From JBOGUF01 sp050696075 (lineage in GTDB: Bacteria; Chloroflexota; Chloroflexia; Thermomicrobiales; UBA6265), in assembly GCA_050696075.1 (NCBI GenBank), contig JBOGUF010000031.1:1-48267 (forward strand): DNA of 48,267 nt. The letters run 5' to 3'. This document shows positions 25,258 to 35,671 of this stretch, one piece after another. Both the position numbers and the translations under genes were made by a program. The notes beneath the pieces are model-generated. The model was not told where the DNA came from, did not search any database, and saw nothing but the letters and a program-made list of their open reading frames with translations. Position 1 is the stretch's first letter. Every line of letters begins with the position of its first letter.

Positions 25258-25950
25258 ATGTTTTTCTTTGACCCGATGTTCCTGATCTTCATGATCCCGG
25301 GTCTGCTCATTTCGCTCTGGGCGCAGTCGAAGGTCAAGGGCGCCTATGCTCAGTTCAGCAAGGTTCGCAACCAATCGAACCTGACCGGCGCGCAGGCGGC
25401 GCGCGAGGTGCTCAATAGCCAGGGCCTCTACGACGTGCCGATCGAGGCGATTCCGGGCGAGCTGTCGGACCACTACGACCCGCGAAAGCGTGTCCTGCGC
25501 CTGTCGCAGGGCGTGTACGGCGTGCCCTCGGTCGCGGCAGTCGGCATTGCGGCGCACGAAGCGGGGCACGCGATTCAGCACGCGAAGGGATACACGCCGT
25601 TGCAAGTTCGTACGGCGATTGTGCCGGCGGTCAACATTGGTTCCAACCTTGGGCTGATCGTGCTTATGGCCGGTTTTTTGATCGGCATCGCTGGATTGGC
25701 GTGGGTTGGTGTTGGACTGTTCGCCCTGGCGACGGTCTTCGCCCTCGTCACGCTGCCGGTTGAGTTCAACGCGTCGAGCCGCGCGAAGCAGGCGCTGTCG
25801 AATCTTGGCCTCGTCGACGTCACCGAAAGCAAGGGTGTCGCCAAGGTTCTGGACGCGGCCGCCTGGACCTATATAGCTGGCTTCTTGGCCTCGGTTCTCA
25901 CTCTGCTTTACTACGTCATGCTGGTGACCGGCATGCGCCGCGACGAGTAG
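25258..25950 (+). CDS. Zinc metallopeptidase, YugP/DUF2227-like membrane family
   Basis: A 230-residue membrane protein with a hydrophobic N-terminal segment (FLIFMIPGLLISL), the zinc motif HEAGH at 100-104, and three or four further membrane helices after residue 120 (LGLIVLMAGFLIGIAGLAWVGVGL and a last one near 205-225). EFNASSRAKQAL contains the likely third zinc ligand, a glutamate. Length and layout match the YugP-type neutral zinc metallopeptidases. The substrate is unknown, probably membrane proteins. It stands alone between a divergent polyprenyl synthase and a convergent cupin gene. Confidence 0.9.
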   Translation: MFFFDPMFLIFMIPGLLISLWAQSKVKGAYAQFSKVRNQSNLTGAQAAREVLNSQGLYDVPIEAIPGELSDHYDPRKRVLRLSQGVYGVPSVAAVGIAAHEAGHAIQHAKGYTPLQVRTAIVPAVNIGSNLGLIVLMAGFLIGIAGLAWVGVGLFALATVFALVTLPVEFNASSRAKQALSNLGLVDVTESKGVAKVLDAAAWTYIAGFLASVLTLLYYVMLVTGMRRDE

Positions 25951-25980
25951 CCGGGACGACGCACGACACACCGCACGAAC

Positions 25981-26004
25981 GGCGGGGCGGACATCCGCCC
26001 CGCC
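25981..26004. terminator. GC-rich hairpin between convergent genes
   Basis: GGCGGGGCGG (25981-25990) and CCGCCCCGCC (25995-26004) form a ten-base stem with an ACAT loop. It lies 30 bases past the metallopeptidase stop and 50 before the end of the convergent cupin gene, so it can serve both strands. T-rich sequence (GTCGTCTGTTGT) follows on the plus side. Confidence 0.65.
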
Positions 26005-26053
26005 GTCGTCTGTTGTATGGATATCGCCGCTCTTCGCGTTCGCGGCCGATCGA

Positions 26054-26440
26054 TCAGGGGTGCTCGACGATGGTTGTTTCGGCGAACGATGCCCGCGGAA
26101 AGACGACCATCACGTGCAGCGGCGTTTCGCCGGTGTTGCGGAGCCCGTGAACTACCCCGGCGGGGATGAACAGGCTCGTTTCGGCGGCGATCGGCACGAT
26201 CTCCTCGCCCAACGTCGCCTCGCCGCTGCCCGCCAGAAAGGTCAGCGCCTCTTCGACCGGATGGGTATGCAGCAGCACTCGCTCGCCGGGCGCCAGCCAC
26301 TGTTGGCCGACGTAGAGCGAAGTTGCCCCGATGCCTTCGCTCACGATCGCTTGCAGCGGCAGCCGGCTCGGACCGCGTCCCACGGACAGTGCCGCATGGA
26401 CTAACAGTCGCGCGGTCGGTGGGGTGCTTGGCTCTGGCAT
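26054..26440 (-). CDS. Cupin-domain protein
   Basis: A 128-residue single cupin. Motif 1 follows the pattern G(X)5HXH(X)3E (GERVLLHTHPVEEALTFLAG) and motif 2 is FIPAGVVHGLRNTG; the His, His, Glu and His ligands are intact, so it can hold a metal. I put the start at ATG 26440 (MPEPSTPP) because the longer frame adds 86 residues of basic, non-conserved sequence. Its partner and reaction are unknown. Confidence 0.85.
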   Translation of the reverse strand: MPEPSTPPTARLLVHAALSVGRGPSRLPLQAIVSEGIGATSLYVGQQWLAPGERVLLHTHPVEEALTFLAGSGEATLGEEIVPIAAETSLFIPAGVVHGLRNTGETPLHVMVVFPRASFAETTIVEHP

Positions 26441-26660
26441 GCCATCTTTCCGTGCGTGGCGCGTTTGCGTGTGCCGCGTCTGGCAGTGTATACGAGAATG
26501 GCGCTGCTGCCGTGTCAGGTCCCGCGCGGTGAAACCCCGCCCGCGCCTCAGGCGTTCATTGAGACGAGGGGGCTCAATCACCAAGCGCACGGTGATGATC
26601 GCGCGCCGGAGCTGTACCGGCCGCGATTGCATTCGTCCAAGGCGTTCCGGAGTATCTACC

Positions 26661-28226
26661 ATGGCGTATACCAAGTTCACCCGTAGCCCCGCGCGCATGC
26701 GTTTGGCGTTCGGCTTTGTCGCGGCATTGATCCTGGCGGCCGGTCCGTGGGCGATGGCGCCGGGGACAACGATGGCCCAGGACGCGGATCAGATCGTGCC
26801 GCGAACCGAGTCCGAGTACTTCGCCGAGACGGGACATAACCTCAGCGACCCGTTCCTGCGCCCGTGGCGCGATGCCGGAGGCGAGGATCTGCTGGGCATC
26901 CCGCTTTCCGAGGACCGGTATCAGGAAGGGGCGGGGGGCATCCTCCAAACCTTCGAAGCGATGACGCTGATCTACGATCCCGAACTCGCCGCGCCGTGGG
27001 ACATTCAGGGCCAGCACTTGAGCCAGGCCGTCCGGCGCGAGCAAGCGCCGTCGTCAGCGCGGGAACAAGTCGCCGGCTGCTCGTCCTCGTCGTCGTGCCG
27101 TTTCTTCCCCGAGACCGGGCACACGATTTCGGGCGACATCGCCCGCTTCTGGGAGGAAAACGGTGACCTTCCGATCCTCGGCATGCCGGTCTCCGAACCC
27201 TTCCGCGATGCCGAGGACCGCGACGTCACCGTCCAGGTCTTCGAACGCGTGGTGGTCGAGGATCACGGATCGAACGACATCCGATTCCGGCCGATTGGCC
27301 GCATTCAAGCCGAGGCCGCTGGCTTGATCGGCGCGGACCCTGCCTTCCTCCCGACCCCGCCGACCGCCGGCGCCGCCCGCTTGGTCCATGCCAGCGACGG
27401 CCTGCGGTTGCGCGGCGGCCCGAGTCTCGACGACGCGATTTTGGTCGTCTTGCCCGACAACGCCGAGTTTGTCGCGGCGCCGGAGAGTGACGGCGACTGG
27501 ATCCCTGGCTACGCCGACGGTTACAGCGGCTGGGTTTCCGCCGACTACCTCAAGGACGCGCCGCCCCTGCCTAAGCTCGACCGCGACGATTGGAATCCCG
27601 AGGTTTGGCAGGGAGCCGCCTTGGGCGAGGCCAACGTCCGCTCGGGGCCGACGACCGCGTCGGAGATCGTGCGCGTCCTGCAATTCGGCGAGGCGCTGAC
27701 GGTGAGTGATTGGGTGAAGGGTGAGGAGGTTTTCGAAGGGGCCGACTTGTGGGCCCAGATCGGCGCCAACGAATACGTCTACGCGCGCAACGTCGGGCGG
27801 AACGCGCCCGTCGAGGCGCCCCCGCTGCCGCCTGATGCGCCGACCAGTGGGCGCTGGATCGACGTCCACCTGACCCAGCAACTGATGACCGCCTATGAGG
27901 GGCGCGACCCAATGCGGACCGTCTCCACCACGACCGGCATGGCCGGTTGGGAGACCCCGCCGGGTCGGTATCAAATCCTGCACCGGGTCGCCAACGAGAC
28001 GATGACCAGCGGCGCCATCGGCGCCGAGCAGCACTACAAGCTCGAAGACGTGCTCTTTACCCAGTACTTCACCAACGCCGGCCACGCCATCCACTTTGCC
28101 TGGTGGCGAACTCCGGAGACGATCGGCCGCCCCGGCAGCCACGGCTGCCTCAACCTCCTCCTCGACGACGCCATGTTCTTCTGGGACTGGGCTGACATCG
28201 GCACGCCGCTTTACGTGCACCCATAG
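26661..28226 (+). CDS. Secreted L,D-transpeptidase with repeat and SH3-type domains
   Basis: A 521-residue exported protein. Residues 1-39 form a signal peptide ending near TMAQD. Two copies of a roughly 100-residue repeat follow, each with an ETGH start, a W-x-x-G/NG centre and LGxPxSE (YFAETGHNLSDP; FFPETGHTISGD). Two SH3-like cell-wall domains come next (RLVHASDGLRLRGGPS; GEANVRSGPTTAS). The C-terminal YkuD catalytic domain has SHGCLN, with the nucleophile C496. Such enzymes cross-link peptidoglycan by 3-3 bonds or attach proteins to it. ATG 26661 is the natural start. Paralogue of the gene at 38.7 kb. Confidence 0.9.
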   Translation: MAYTKFTRSPARMRLAFGFVAALILAAGPWAMAPGTTMAQDADQIVPRTESEYFAETGHNLSDPFLRPWRDAGGEDLLGIPLSEDRYQEGAGGILQTFEAMTLIYDPELAAPWDIQGQHLSQAVRREQAPSSAREQVAGCSSSSSCRFFPETGHTISGDIARFWEENGDLPILGMPVSEPFRDAEDRDVTVQVFERVVVEDHGSNDIRFRPIGRIQAEAAGLIGADPAFLPTPPTAGAARLVHASDGLRLRGGPSLDDAILVVLPDNAEFVAAPESDGDWIPGYADGYSGWVSADYLKDAPPLPKLDRDDWNPEVWQGAALGEANVRSGPTTASEIVRVLQFGEALTVSDWVKGEEVFEGADLWAQIGANEYVYARNVGRNAPVEAPPLPPDAPTSGRWIDVHLTQQLMTAYEGRDPMRTVSTTTGMAGWETPPGRYQILHRVANETMTSGAIGAEQHYKLEDVLFTQYFTNAGHAIHFAWWRTPETIGRPGSHGCLNLLLDDAMFFWDWADIGTPLYVHP

Positions 28227-28386
28227 GCGTTAGGCGTTAGGGTCTGTTTGAACTGGCCCGTCATGCTGAGCCCGCGGGCGAAGCATCCCCCGGCGAAGCC
28301 GAATCGTCGTCAGCCGAGGGTGCGCTTCGCGCGGGGATGCTTCGCATTCGCTCAGCATGACGGTGCGCAAACACGCCATAACGCCT
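28225..28386. repeat. Dispersed palindromic element, GTCATGCTGAG type, copy 2
   Basis: The core CCGTCATGCTGAG (28258-28270) ... CTCAGCATGACGG (28351-28363) matches copy 1 at 4482-4572, with GAAGCATCCCC and GGGGATGCTTC inside. It is wrapped by inverted GGCGTTA (28226-28241, tandem) and TAACGCC (28379-28385), giving a complete inverted-repeat-bounded unit directly after the L,D-transpeptidase stop codon. Confidence 0.75.
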
Positions 28387-28627
28387 CTCGCCTTGACAGA
28401 ACGCCAGAGGTACGTATCCTAGCCATATTGCACTAGCCCGCCGTGGGGGCACCGTCGCATTTCTGCCGGATTCTCAGTGAAATAGGGCAGGCGGACGAAG
28501 GCGGTGGGACTGCAATGCCCGGCAACGTGGTCGATCACATCAGCGGTGTGTGCCGGGCCGTGCGATCAGGAGGGAAGGGATTGGCGAACTCTCGCGCGGA
28601 TCGCGCGACCGGTGTGGGCGGCGAGCG
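28227..28627. other. Gap with a dispersed element and a promoter
   Basis: The first 160 bases are the dispersed element. A promoter lies at 28393-28420. The last 200 bases hold no supported gene; the next start is taken at 28628. Confidence 0.6.
28393..28420 (+). promoter_or_regulatory. Candidate sigma-70 promoter
   Basis: TTGACA at 28393-28398 is a perfect -35, followed after 16 bases by TATCCT at 28415-28420. It lies about 200 bases before the membrane-anchored protein gene, leaving a long leader. This is the best -35/-10 pair I found in the window. Confidence 0.55.
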
Positions 28628-29830
28628 ATGGAGCCGCGTCGCGACCGGTGGCCGGTCGAGCAAGCGGACGGGCTAGTACCCGTGGCGCGTCCGTTTGCAT
28701 CTAAGCCCGCGCGGCGGGGGCCAGCGCCATTTTCCACCGAGTGGATCCTCTCCCCGCCCGAACCGGAGCCGCACCGCCGGCTGCCGGTCCTTCCGTCGTG
28801 GTTTCCGTCAGATAGCGGATTCGCCTGCGTCCTCGTCGTTCTCTTGACGCTGGCGGTGGCCGTCGGCGGTGGCGGGTTTGGACTCGCCGCCGGTGGCGAC
28901 GAGCCAAGCGTGCCCGAGGTTGCCTTGGAGGAAACGGCTCTGGCCGCGCCGACGACGCCCCCGACCGCCGAGTCGCTGGTTGCGGCCGAACCGACGACGA
29001 CCTTCACGGCGGCGCTCAACTTAGAGCCGTCGACGCGGGGGCCTGTCGGCGGTGTTGACGGCGCTATTCTGCCCCACTACCGCATCCTCTCCTTCTACGG
29101 ACACCCCAATGACCCCAACATGGGAATTGTCGGGGAGTATGGCAAGGAAGAGTTACTGCGCCTGCTGCGCGAGGAGCAAGCGGCGTACGAGGCCGCCGAG
29201 TCGTCCCGCCCGGTGATGCCGGCGATCGAGGTCATCGCCACGGTGGCGCAGAACTGGCCGACGGACGAGGGGCAATACTTGCTGACAACCGGGGCCCACA
29301 TCATCGACGACTACGCCCGGTTCTGCGAAGAGAACGGTTTGATTCTGATTCTCGACGTCCAGATCGCCCACAGCAACGTCGAGGAGGAGATCGAGCGCGT
29401 TCGCCCCTGGCTGGAACTGCCGTTCGTGCATCTGGCCATCGACCCTGAGTTCGCAATGGCGGAGGGGGAGATCCCCGGACAGGCGATTGGTGGCATGGAC
29501 GCGGCAGACATCACCTACGCGCAAGAGGAACTGGCGGAAATCGCCGCCGAACATGGGCTGCCGCCCAAGGTGCTGATCGTCCACCAGTTCGAGGAAGGGA
29601 TGATCCGCAACGCCGAACAACTCGCACCCGTGCCCGGCGTCCAGCTCGTCATCGAGTTCGACGGCTATGGCGAGCCGGCCAATAAGATCGCCGGCTACAA
29701 CCTCTTCATCTCGGACCGTCCAATCGAGTTTGGCGGCATCAAGCTCTTCTATCGTCAGGACGCTCCCTTGCTCATGCCGCCGGAGATTGTCGCCCTCCGC
29801 CCCTCACCCGACTTGGTGATCTATCAGTAA
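28628..29830 (+). CDS. Membrane-anchored extracytoplasmic protein of unknown function
   Basis: A protein of about 400 residues that I do not recognise. A basic, proline-rich cytoplasmic part (1-64) leads to one membrane helix (about 65-88, CVLVVLLTLAVAVGGGGFG), then a Pro/Thr linker, then an outside domain of some 260 residues. That domain starts YRILSFYGHPNDPNMGIVGEYG and contains the acid-rich segments ILILDVQI, HLAIDPEFAM and VQLVIEFDGYG. Alternating strands with acidic ends suggest a TIM-barrel, glycosidase-like fold; this is inference. An in-frame GTG at 28550 is another possible start. A sigma-70-like promoter lies upstream. Confidence 0.75.
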   Translation: MEPRRDRWPVEQADGLVPVARPFASKPARRGPAPFSTEWILSPPEPEPHRRLPVLPSWFPSDSGFACVLVVLLTLAVAVGGGGFGLAAGGDEPSVPEVALEETALAAPTTPPTAESLVAAEPTTTFTAALNLEPSTRGPVGGVDGAILPHYRILSFYGHPNDPNMGIVGEYGKEELLRLLREEQAAYEAAESSRPVMPAIEVIATVAQNWPTDEGQYLLTTGAHIIDDYARFCEENGLILILDVQIAHSNVEEEIERVRPWLELPFVHLAIDPEFAMAEGEIPGQAIGGMDAADITYAQEELAEIAAEHGLPPKVLIVHQFEEGMIRNAEQLAPVPGVQLVIEFDGYGEPANKIAGYNLFISDRPIEFGGIKLFYRQDAPLLMPPEIVALRPSPDLVIYQ

Positions 29831-29929
29831 CGCTTCGAGGCACGCACCGATCACCAGAACCGTGACGGATTCGCTATACTATCAATTGGGAAGTTTTGGT
29901 CGGACGCGAGCGAAACGCCGCGTCCATTC

Positions 29930-30541
29930 ATGGAGCCGCACATGCCAGAGACGCGCTTGAGCCGCTTTCGTCAGCGCAAGGACGAGTACTTCGCGAAGGA
30001 CGAACATTCACCCTTGACGTCCGCGCAACGGGAAGCGTTCACCGGACTTGTCTACTTCGACGAGCGACCCCAGTTATCGCTCGTGCTCGACCTCGACGAG
30101 TCGGGCGAGCACGCGGGCGAGGCGATCTCGCTCGGCACGACCGACGGCACGGTCAAACCGTTCGTGCGGGCCGGCACGGTCCGCTTCGCGGTCGAAGGGA
30201 GCGAAGTCGCCTTCACCGTCTTCAGGGAGCCTGATCGTGGCCGGTTCTATCTGCCGTTCCGCGATGGCACCGCGGGGACCGAGACCTATCCGGTCGGTCG
30301 CTATCTCGATCCTCAAATCCGTCCGGATGGTCGCCTGGTCGTCGACTTCAACTATGCCTACAACCCGTATTGTGCCTACGGCGACGGCTGGAGTTGCCCG
30401 ATCCCCCCGCGCGAGAACATCACTCCCATCCGCATCGAAGCGGGCGAAAAGGACTTCCCGCATCGGGCGTACGGCATCGTCGAGCACGAATACGAGCAAG
30501 AGCACGAGCACCTGCACGTGCACGAGACGACCGATTCGTAA
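29930..30541 (+). CDS. DUF1684 domain-containing protein
   Basis: A 203-residue soluble protein with the full DUF1684 signature: RFYLPFRDGTAGTETYPVGRYLD and VDFNYAYNPYCAYGDG, followed by PIPPRENITPIRIEAGEK. The family's function is unknown. The C-terminal tail is unusual, with alternating Glu and His (EHEYEQEHEHLHVHE), a possible metal-binding stretch. ATG 29930 or ATG 29942 could start it. A TATACT at 29875-29880 could be its -10. It lies between the membrane-anchored gene and a convergent small gene. Confidence 0.88.
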   Translation: MEPHMPETRLSRFRQRKDEYFAKDEHSPLTSAQREAFTGLVYFDERPQLSLVLDLDESGEHAGEAISLGTTDGTVKPFVRAGTVRFAVEGSEVAFTVFREPDRGRFYLPFRDGTAGTETYPVGRYLDPQIRPDGRLVVDFNYAYNPYCAYGDGWSCPIPPRENITPIRIEAGEKDFPHRAYGIVEHEYEQEHEHLHVHETTDS

Positions 30542-30552
30542 AGCGGGGGAGA

Positions 30553-30987
30553 TTAGATGGTCGCGACCTGTTCGCCGTGGGTCGAGCCGTACCAGGCATC
30601 GAGCCGGTCGGCCGATTCGGAGGCGACGATCTCACCATGGGCGAGGGCGCGGCTGAGGGTCGCGCCGAGCGCCTCGCGCGCCCAGGGAAAGACGGCGCGC
30701 TTGAGTTCCAGGTAGCGACACTGGTCGGGATCGAACCAGAGTTCGGCCATCACCCAGACGCCGTTCGGCTCTTCGTCCAACAGCAGCAGATGCCGTCCGT
30801 GCTGCCAGGCGAAGGGCGCGGGCCGGCGATACCCGTCGTCCGCGCCGGGATCGGTGGATGGGGCTTCCCGCGACCGGGTAAAGCCGCTCGTATGGGCAGG
30901 CGCCGCCGCCGCGACGCTCGGTTCGGGACTACAGGCCGGGTCATGGTCGAACCGCGACCCGTCGGTTGAACGATTCGGCTGCGCCAT
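30553..30987 (-). CDS. Hypothetical protein, 144 residues
   Basis: The N-terminal 50 residues are low-complexity (MAQPNRSTDGSRFDHDPAC...) and probably disordered. The C-terminal 90 look folded (HLLLLDEEPNGVWVMAELWFD, then FPWAREALGATLSRALAHGEIV). I know no family for it. ATG 30987 is used because the longer frame is arginine-rich; only a weak GAGAG lies upstream. It converges on the DUF1684 gene with 11 bases between stops. It is a moderate candidate for a real gene. Confidence 0.55.
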   Translation of the reverse strand: MAQPNRSTDGSRFDHDPACSPEPSVAAAAPAHTSGFTRSREAPSTDPGADDGYRRPAPFAWQHGRHLLLLDEEPNGVWVMAELWFDPDQCRYLELKRAVFPWAREALGATLSRALAHGEIVASESADRLDAWYGSTHGEQVATI

Positions 30988-31198
30988 TGTGGACTCTCGG
31001 AGGGTGCCGTTCTCACGGGGGTGAAAGCGGCCATGGCTAATCAACGACCGGTGCCAGCCCAACCCGGCGTCGCACGCGCCTTGGGGATCGGACCGCCGCG
31101 CCTTCTCGCGCCGCGCGGTCCCGCATCTATGCCGCAACTTCGAGGATCAGCGTAGCACCTTCGGCTGACTACGTGCAAGGAAAAACAGCTCCGCGCGA

Positions 31199-31822
31199 CT
31201 ATCCGTCAGCGGTCGCGCGCACCTCGACCTCGGACACGAGCGCCACCACACCGTCGACCGAAATTGCCACCTGATAAACCCCGGTCGGCCATGGCATATC
31301 CGGCGATCGCGTCATGTGAAACTCGATCCAGGCATCGACGTAGCTCGCCGTAGCGTTTACTCGGCTAGTCATTCCCTCGATCGGGGTGTCATTGTAGGTC
31401 CAGTTGGCGACAACGACCGCACCTGGATCGAGCCGTAGCGCGGGAATCGCGGCATAGATCGTGTCGACCTCCTCGGAGAACCAGGTAACTGGCTGGCGGG
31501 GCACGTTTGTTGCCGGATCAACCGAGGCGGTCCAGACGACCTCTCCGAATTCGGCCTGGGCCGAGGAAAAGGCGGGCGGAGACCCTTGGAACGCGGGAAA
31601 TGGAGTGGCCGCGGCCGGTGGCGTCGCCTCGGCGTTCCCTGGACCATCGGTTGGGATCGTCGTTGTCGCCGGCGGCGCGACGCTGGGCGTGCCTGAACAG
31701 CCGGTCGTCGCCCACAGGGCAACTGCCGCGACGAATGCGATGATGCTGGAGCGTGGCAACGCCGCCAACCGGCGGACGGAGGCGGCGTGCTGGGTTGTCG
31801 TTCGCATGGCGGAGTCGTGCAT
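31199..31822 (-). CDS. Putative lipoprotein of unknown function
   Basis: A 207-residue protein with a signal peptide (SSIIAFVAAVALWATTGC) and a lipobox ATTGC, which predicts a membrane-attached lipoprotein. A Pro/Thr-rich linker (PSVAPPATTTIPTDG) precedes a domain of about 130 residues with beta-strand character (VVVANWTYNDTPIEG, then GVYQVAISVDGVVALVSEVEV), resembling the carbohydrate- or ligand-binding beta-sandwiches of surface proteins. ATG 31822 or 31807 could be the start. Divergent from the LOG-family gene. Confidence 0.75.
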   Translation of the reverse strand: MHDSAMRTTTQHAASVRRLAALPRSSIIAFVAAVALWATTGCSGTPSVAPPATTTIPTDGPGNAEATPPAAATPFPAFQGSPPAFSSAQAEFGEVVWTASVDPATNVPRQPVTWFSEEVDTIYAAIPALRLDPGAVVVANWTYNDTPIEGMTSRVNATASYVDAWIEFHMTRSPDMPWPTGVYQVAISVDGVVALVSEVEVRATADG

Positions 31823-31937
31823 GGTTGGTCAACGGGCCGGCAAGCGCCGGCCAATGGCGCCGATTGTACTCGTGCTGCCGTCTCCGTGGGACTACACTGG
31901 GAGTCGTCCGACGGACTCATGAGCCCGGGAGCGTCGA

Positions 31938-32810
31938 ATGAGCGACATCAACCCTCGCCCCAATTCGTCTCCGAACGACGACGAAATGGTGCCCAATCCG
32001 ACGATCAGCCGCGCTGCTCGAATGGGTAGACCGACCGAAGATCGCCTGCTGCTGCGCTGGTCGGAGGAGGACCGCCGCCACTCCGCCGAGTTCACGCACA
32101 CCGACACCTGGCGTGTCTTACGGATCATGGGCGAATTCGTCGCCGGGTTCGACGCGCTCGCGGAGATTGGGCCGGCGGTCAGCATCTTCGGTTCGGCCCG
32201 CGTCGGCGAGGACGACCCGATGTACCTGGCCGCGCGGGAACTGGGGGCCAAGTTTGCGCGGGCCGGTTTCGCCACTATCACCGGCGGTGGTCCGGGGATC
32301 ATGGAGGCAGCGAACCGTGGCGCGTTGGAGGCGGGCGGGATCTCCGTCGGCGCCAACATCGAGTTGCCGCACGAGCAAGGGGTCAATCGCTTCGTCAACC
32401 TGCCGCTCAACTTTCGCTACTTCTTCGTGCGTAAGACGATGTTCGTCAAGTACGCCGAAGGGTTCGTCATCTTTCCCGGCGGCTACGGCACCCTCGACGA
32501 GTTTTTTGAGTCGTTGACTTTGATCCAGACCGGCAAGGTCGGCGTCTTCCCGGTCGTCCTCTTCGGCGCGGAGTACTGGCGCGGCCTGATCGACTGGGTC
32601 GAGCAGACCCTCGTCAACGAGGGCAAGGTCTCGGCCGCCGATCGAAAACTCTTTAGCGTCACCGATGACGCCGACGAGGTGGTTCAGATCATGATTACGA
32701 GCTATCAGGAGAGCCAGCGCGATGGCGTGGTTGGCCCCGAACTCAGCACCAGGGACCCGACGGCGCGGGCCGGGGATGAAGGTTCCAGACCTTTCCCGCC
32801 GACCGTGTGA
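31938..32810 (+). CDS. LOG-family (TIGR00730) Rossmann-fold protein
   Basis: A 290-residue protein with the TIGR00730 signature: SIFGSARVGEDDP (near 82), TGGGPGIMEAANRGA (near 115) and PGGYGTLDE (180-188). Family members hydrolyse nucleoside monophosphates to free base and ribose phosphate; in plants they make active cytokinin. The bacterial role is mostly nucleotide turnover. An extra 60-residue N-terminal part is seen in the longer bacterial subgroup. The start has GGGAG six bases upstream. Confidence 0.92.
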   Translation: MSDINPRPNSSPNDDEMVPNPTISRAARMGRPTEDRLLLRWSEEDRRHSAEFTHTDTWRVLRIMGEFVAGFDALAEIGPAVSIFGSARVGEDDPMYLAARELGAKFARAGFATITGGGPGIMEAANRGALEAGGISVGANIELPHEQGVNRFVNLPLNFRYFFVRKTMFVKYAEGFVIFPGGYGTLDEFFESLTLIQTGKVGVFPVVLFGAEYWRGLIDWVEQTLVNEGKVSAADRKLFSVTDDADEVVQIMITSYQESQRDGVVGPELSTRDPTARAGDEGSRPFPPTV

Positions 32811-33115
32811 CGGCGGCTACCTTCCGGCCATTTCGCTGCCGATCAGGTTTGCTGAGATTCGCCCACGTTCTCTCAGGTCCTCAGCCGGCTCAATGTCCGT
32901 ACACAACCGTCAGGATCATGGGTTTCGAGATGATCTGCCACATCGCGCGGCGGAGACGCTAGCCGTGAACCCCCGCGTGGGGTATGATGGGCTCACCATT
33001 ATCCGCAGGGGTCGTTGACGCTCCCGCTCGGCACATCCGCCGGCCCCGTGTCCCCGCGCACTCTTCGCGCCGGAGATGTGTGTTGTCGTACACGACGACC
33101 AAGAGGCATTCCTCT
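32811..33115. other. Intergenic region upstream of lon
   Basis: No gene is supported. TATGAT at 32983-32988 could be a -10 but has no good -35. No CIRCE or other heat-shock operator is seen. No dispersed palindrome lies here. Confidence 0.45.
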
Positions 33116-35532
<2,417 letters not shown>

Positions 35533-35533
<1 letters not shown>

Positions 35534-35640
35534 GGTTCAGCCCTGGGTTTCAACGCCGCTCCCGCAAGACCAGCGACGAGAGAGATTCCTCGCCGCGGCT
35601 CGGAATGACAGTCAGTCGTGCTCAGAATGACGGTTTCGAC
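35533..35640. repeat. Half copies of dispersed repeats after lon
   Basis: AGGTTCAGCCCTGGGTTTCA (from 35533), followed by ACGCCG, matches the 21-47 sequence with few changes. AGAGATTCCTCGC, GCTCGGAATGAC and GCTCAGAATGACGG at 35580-35632 are the right half of the nested palindrome at 4159-4376, without its left half. Confidence 0.6.
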
Positions 35641-35671
35641 ATGCTTCTGGCGGATTTCCCCAGGGTCGCGC

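Noticed and set aside
30370..30969. Plus-strand 199-residue frame opposite the 144-residue gene
   Set aside because: Begins inside the DUF1684 gene in another frame and has biased composition.
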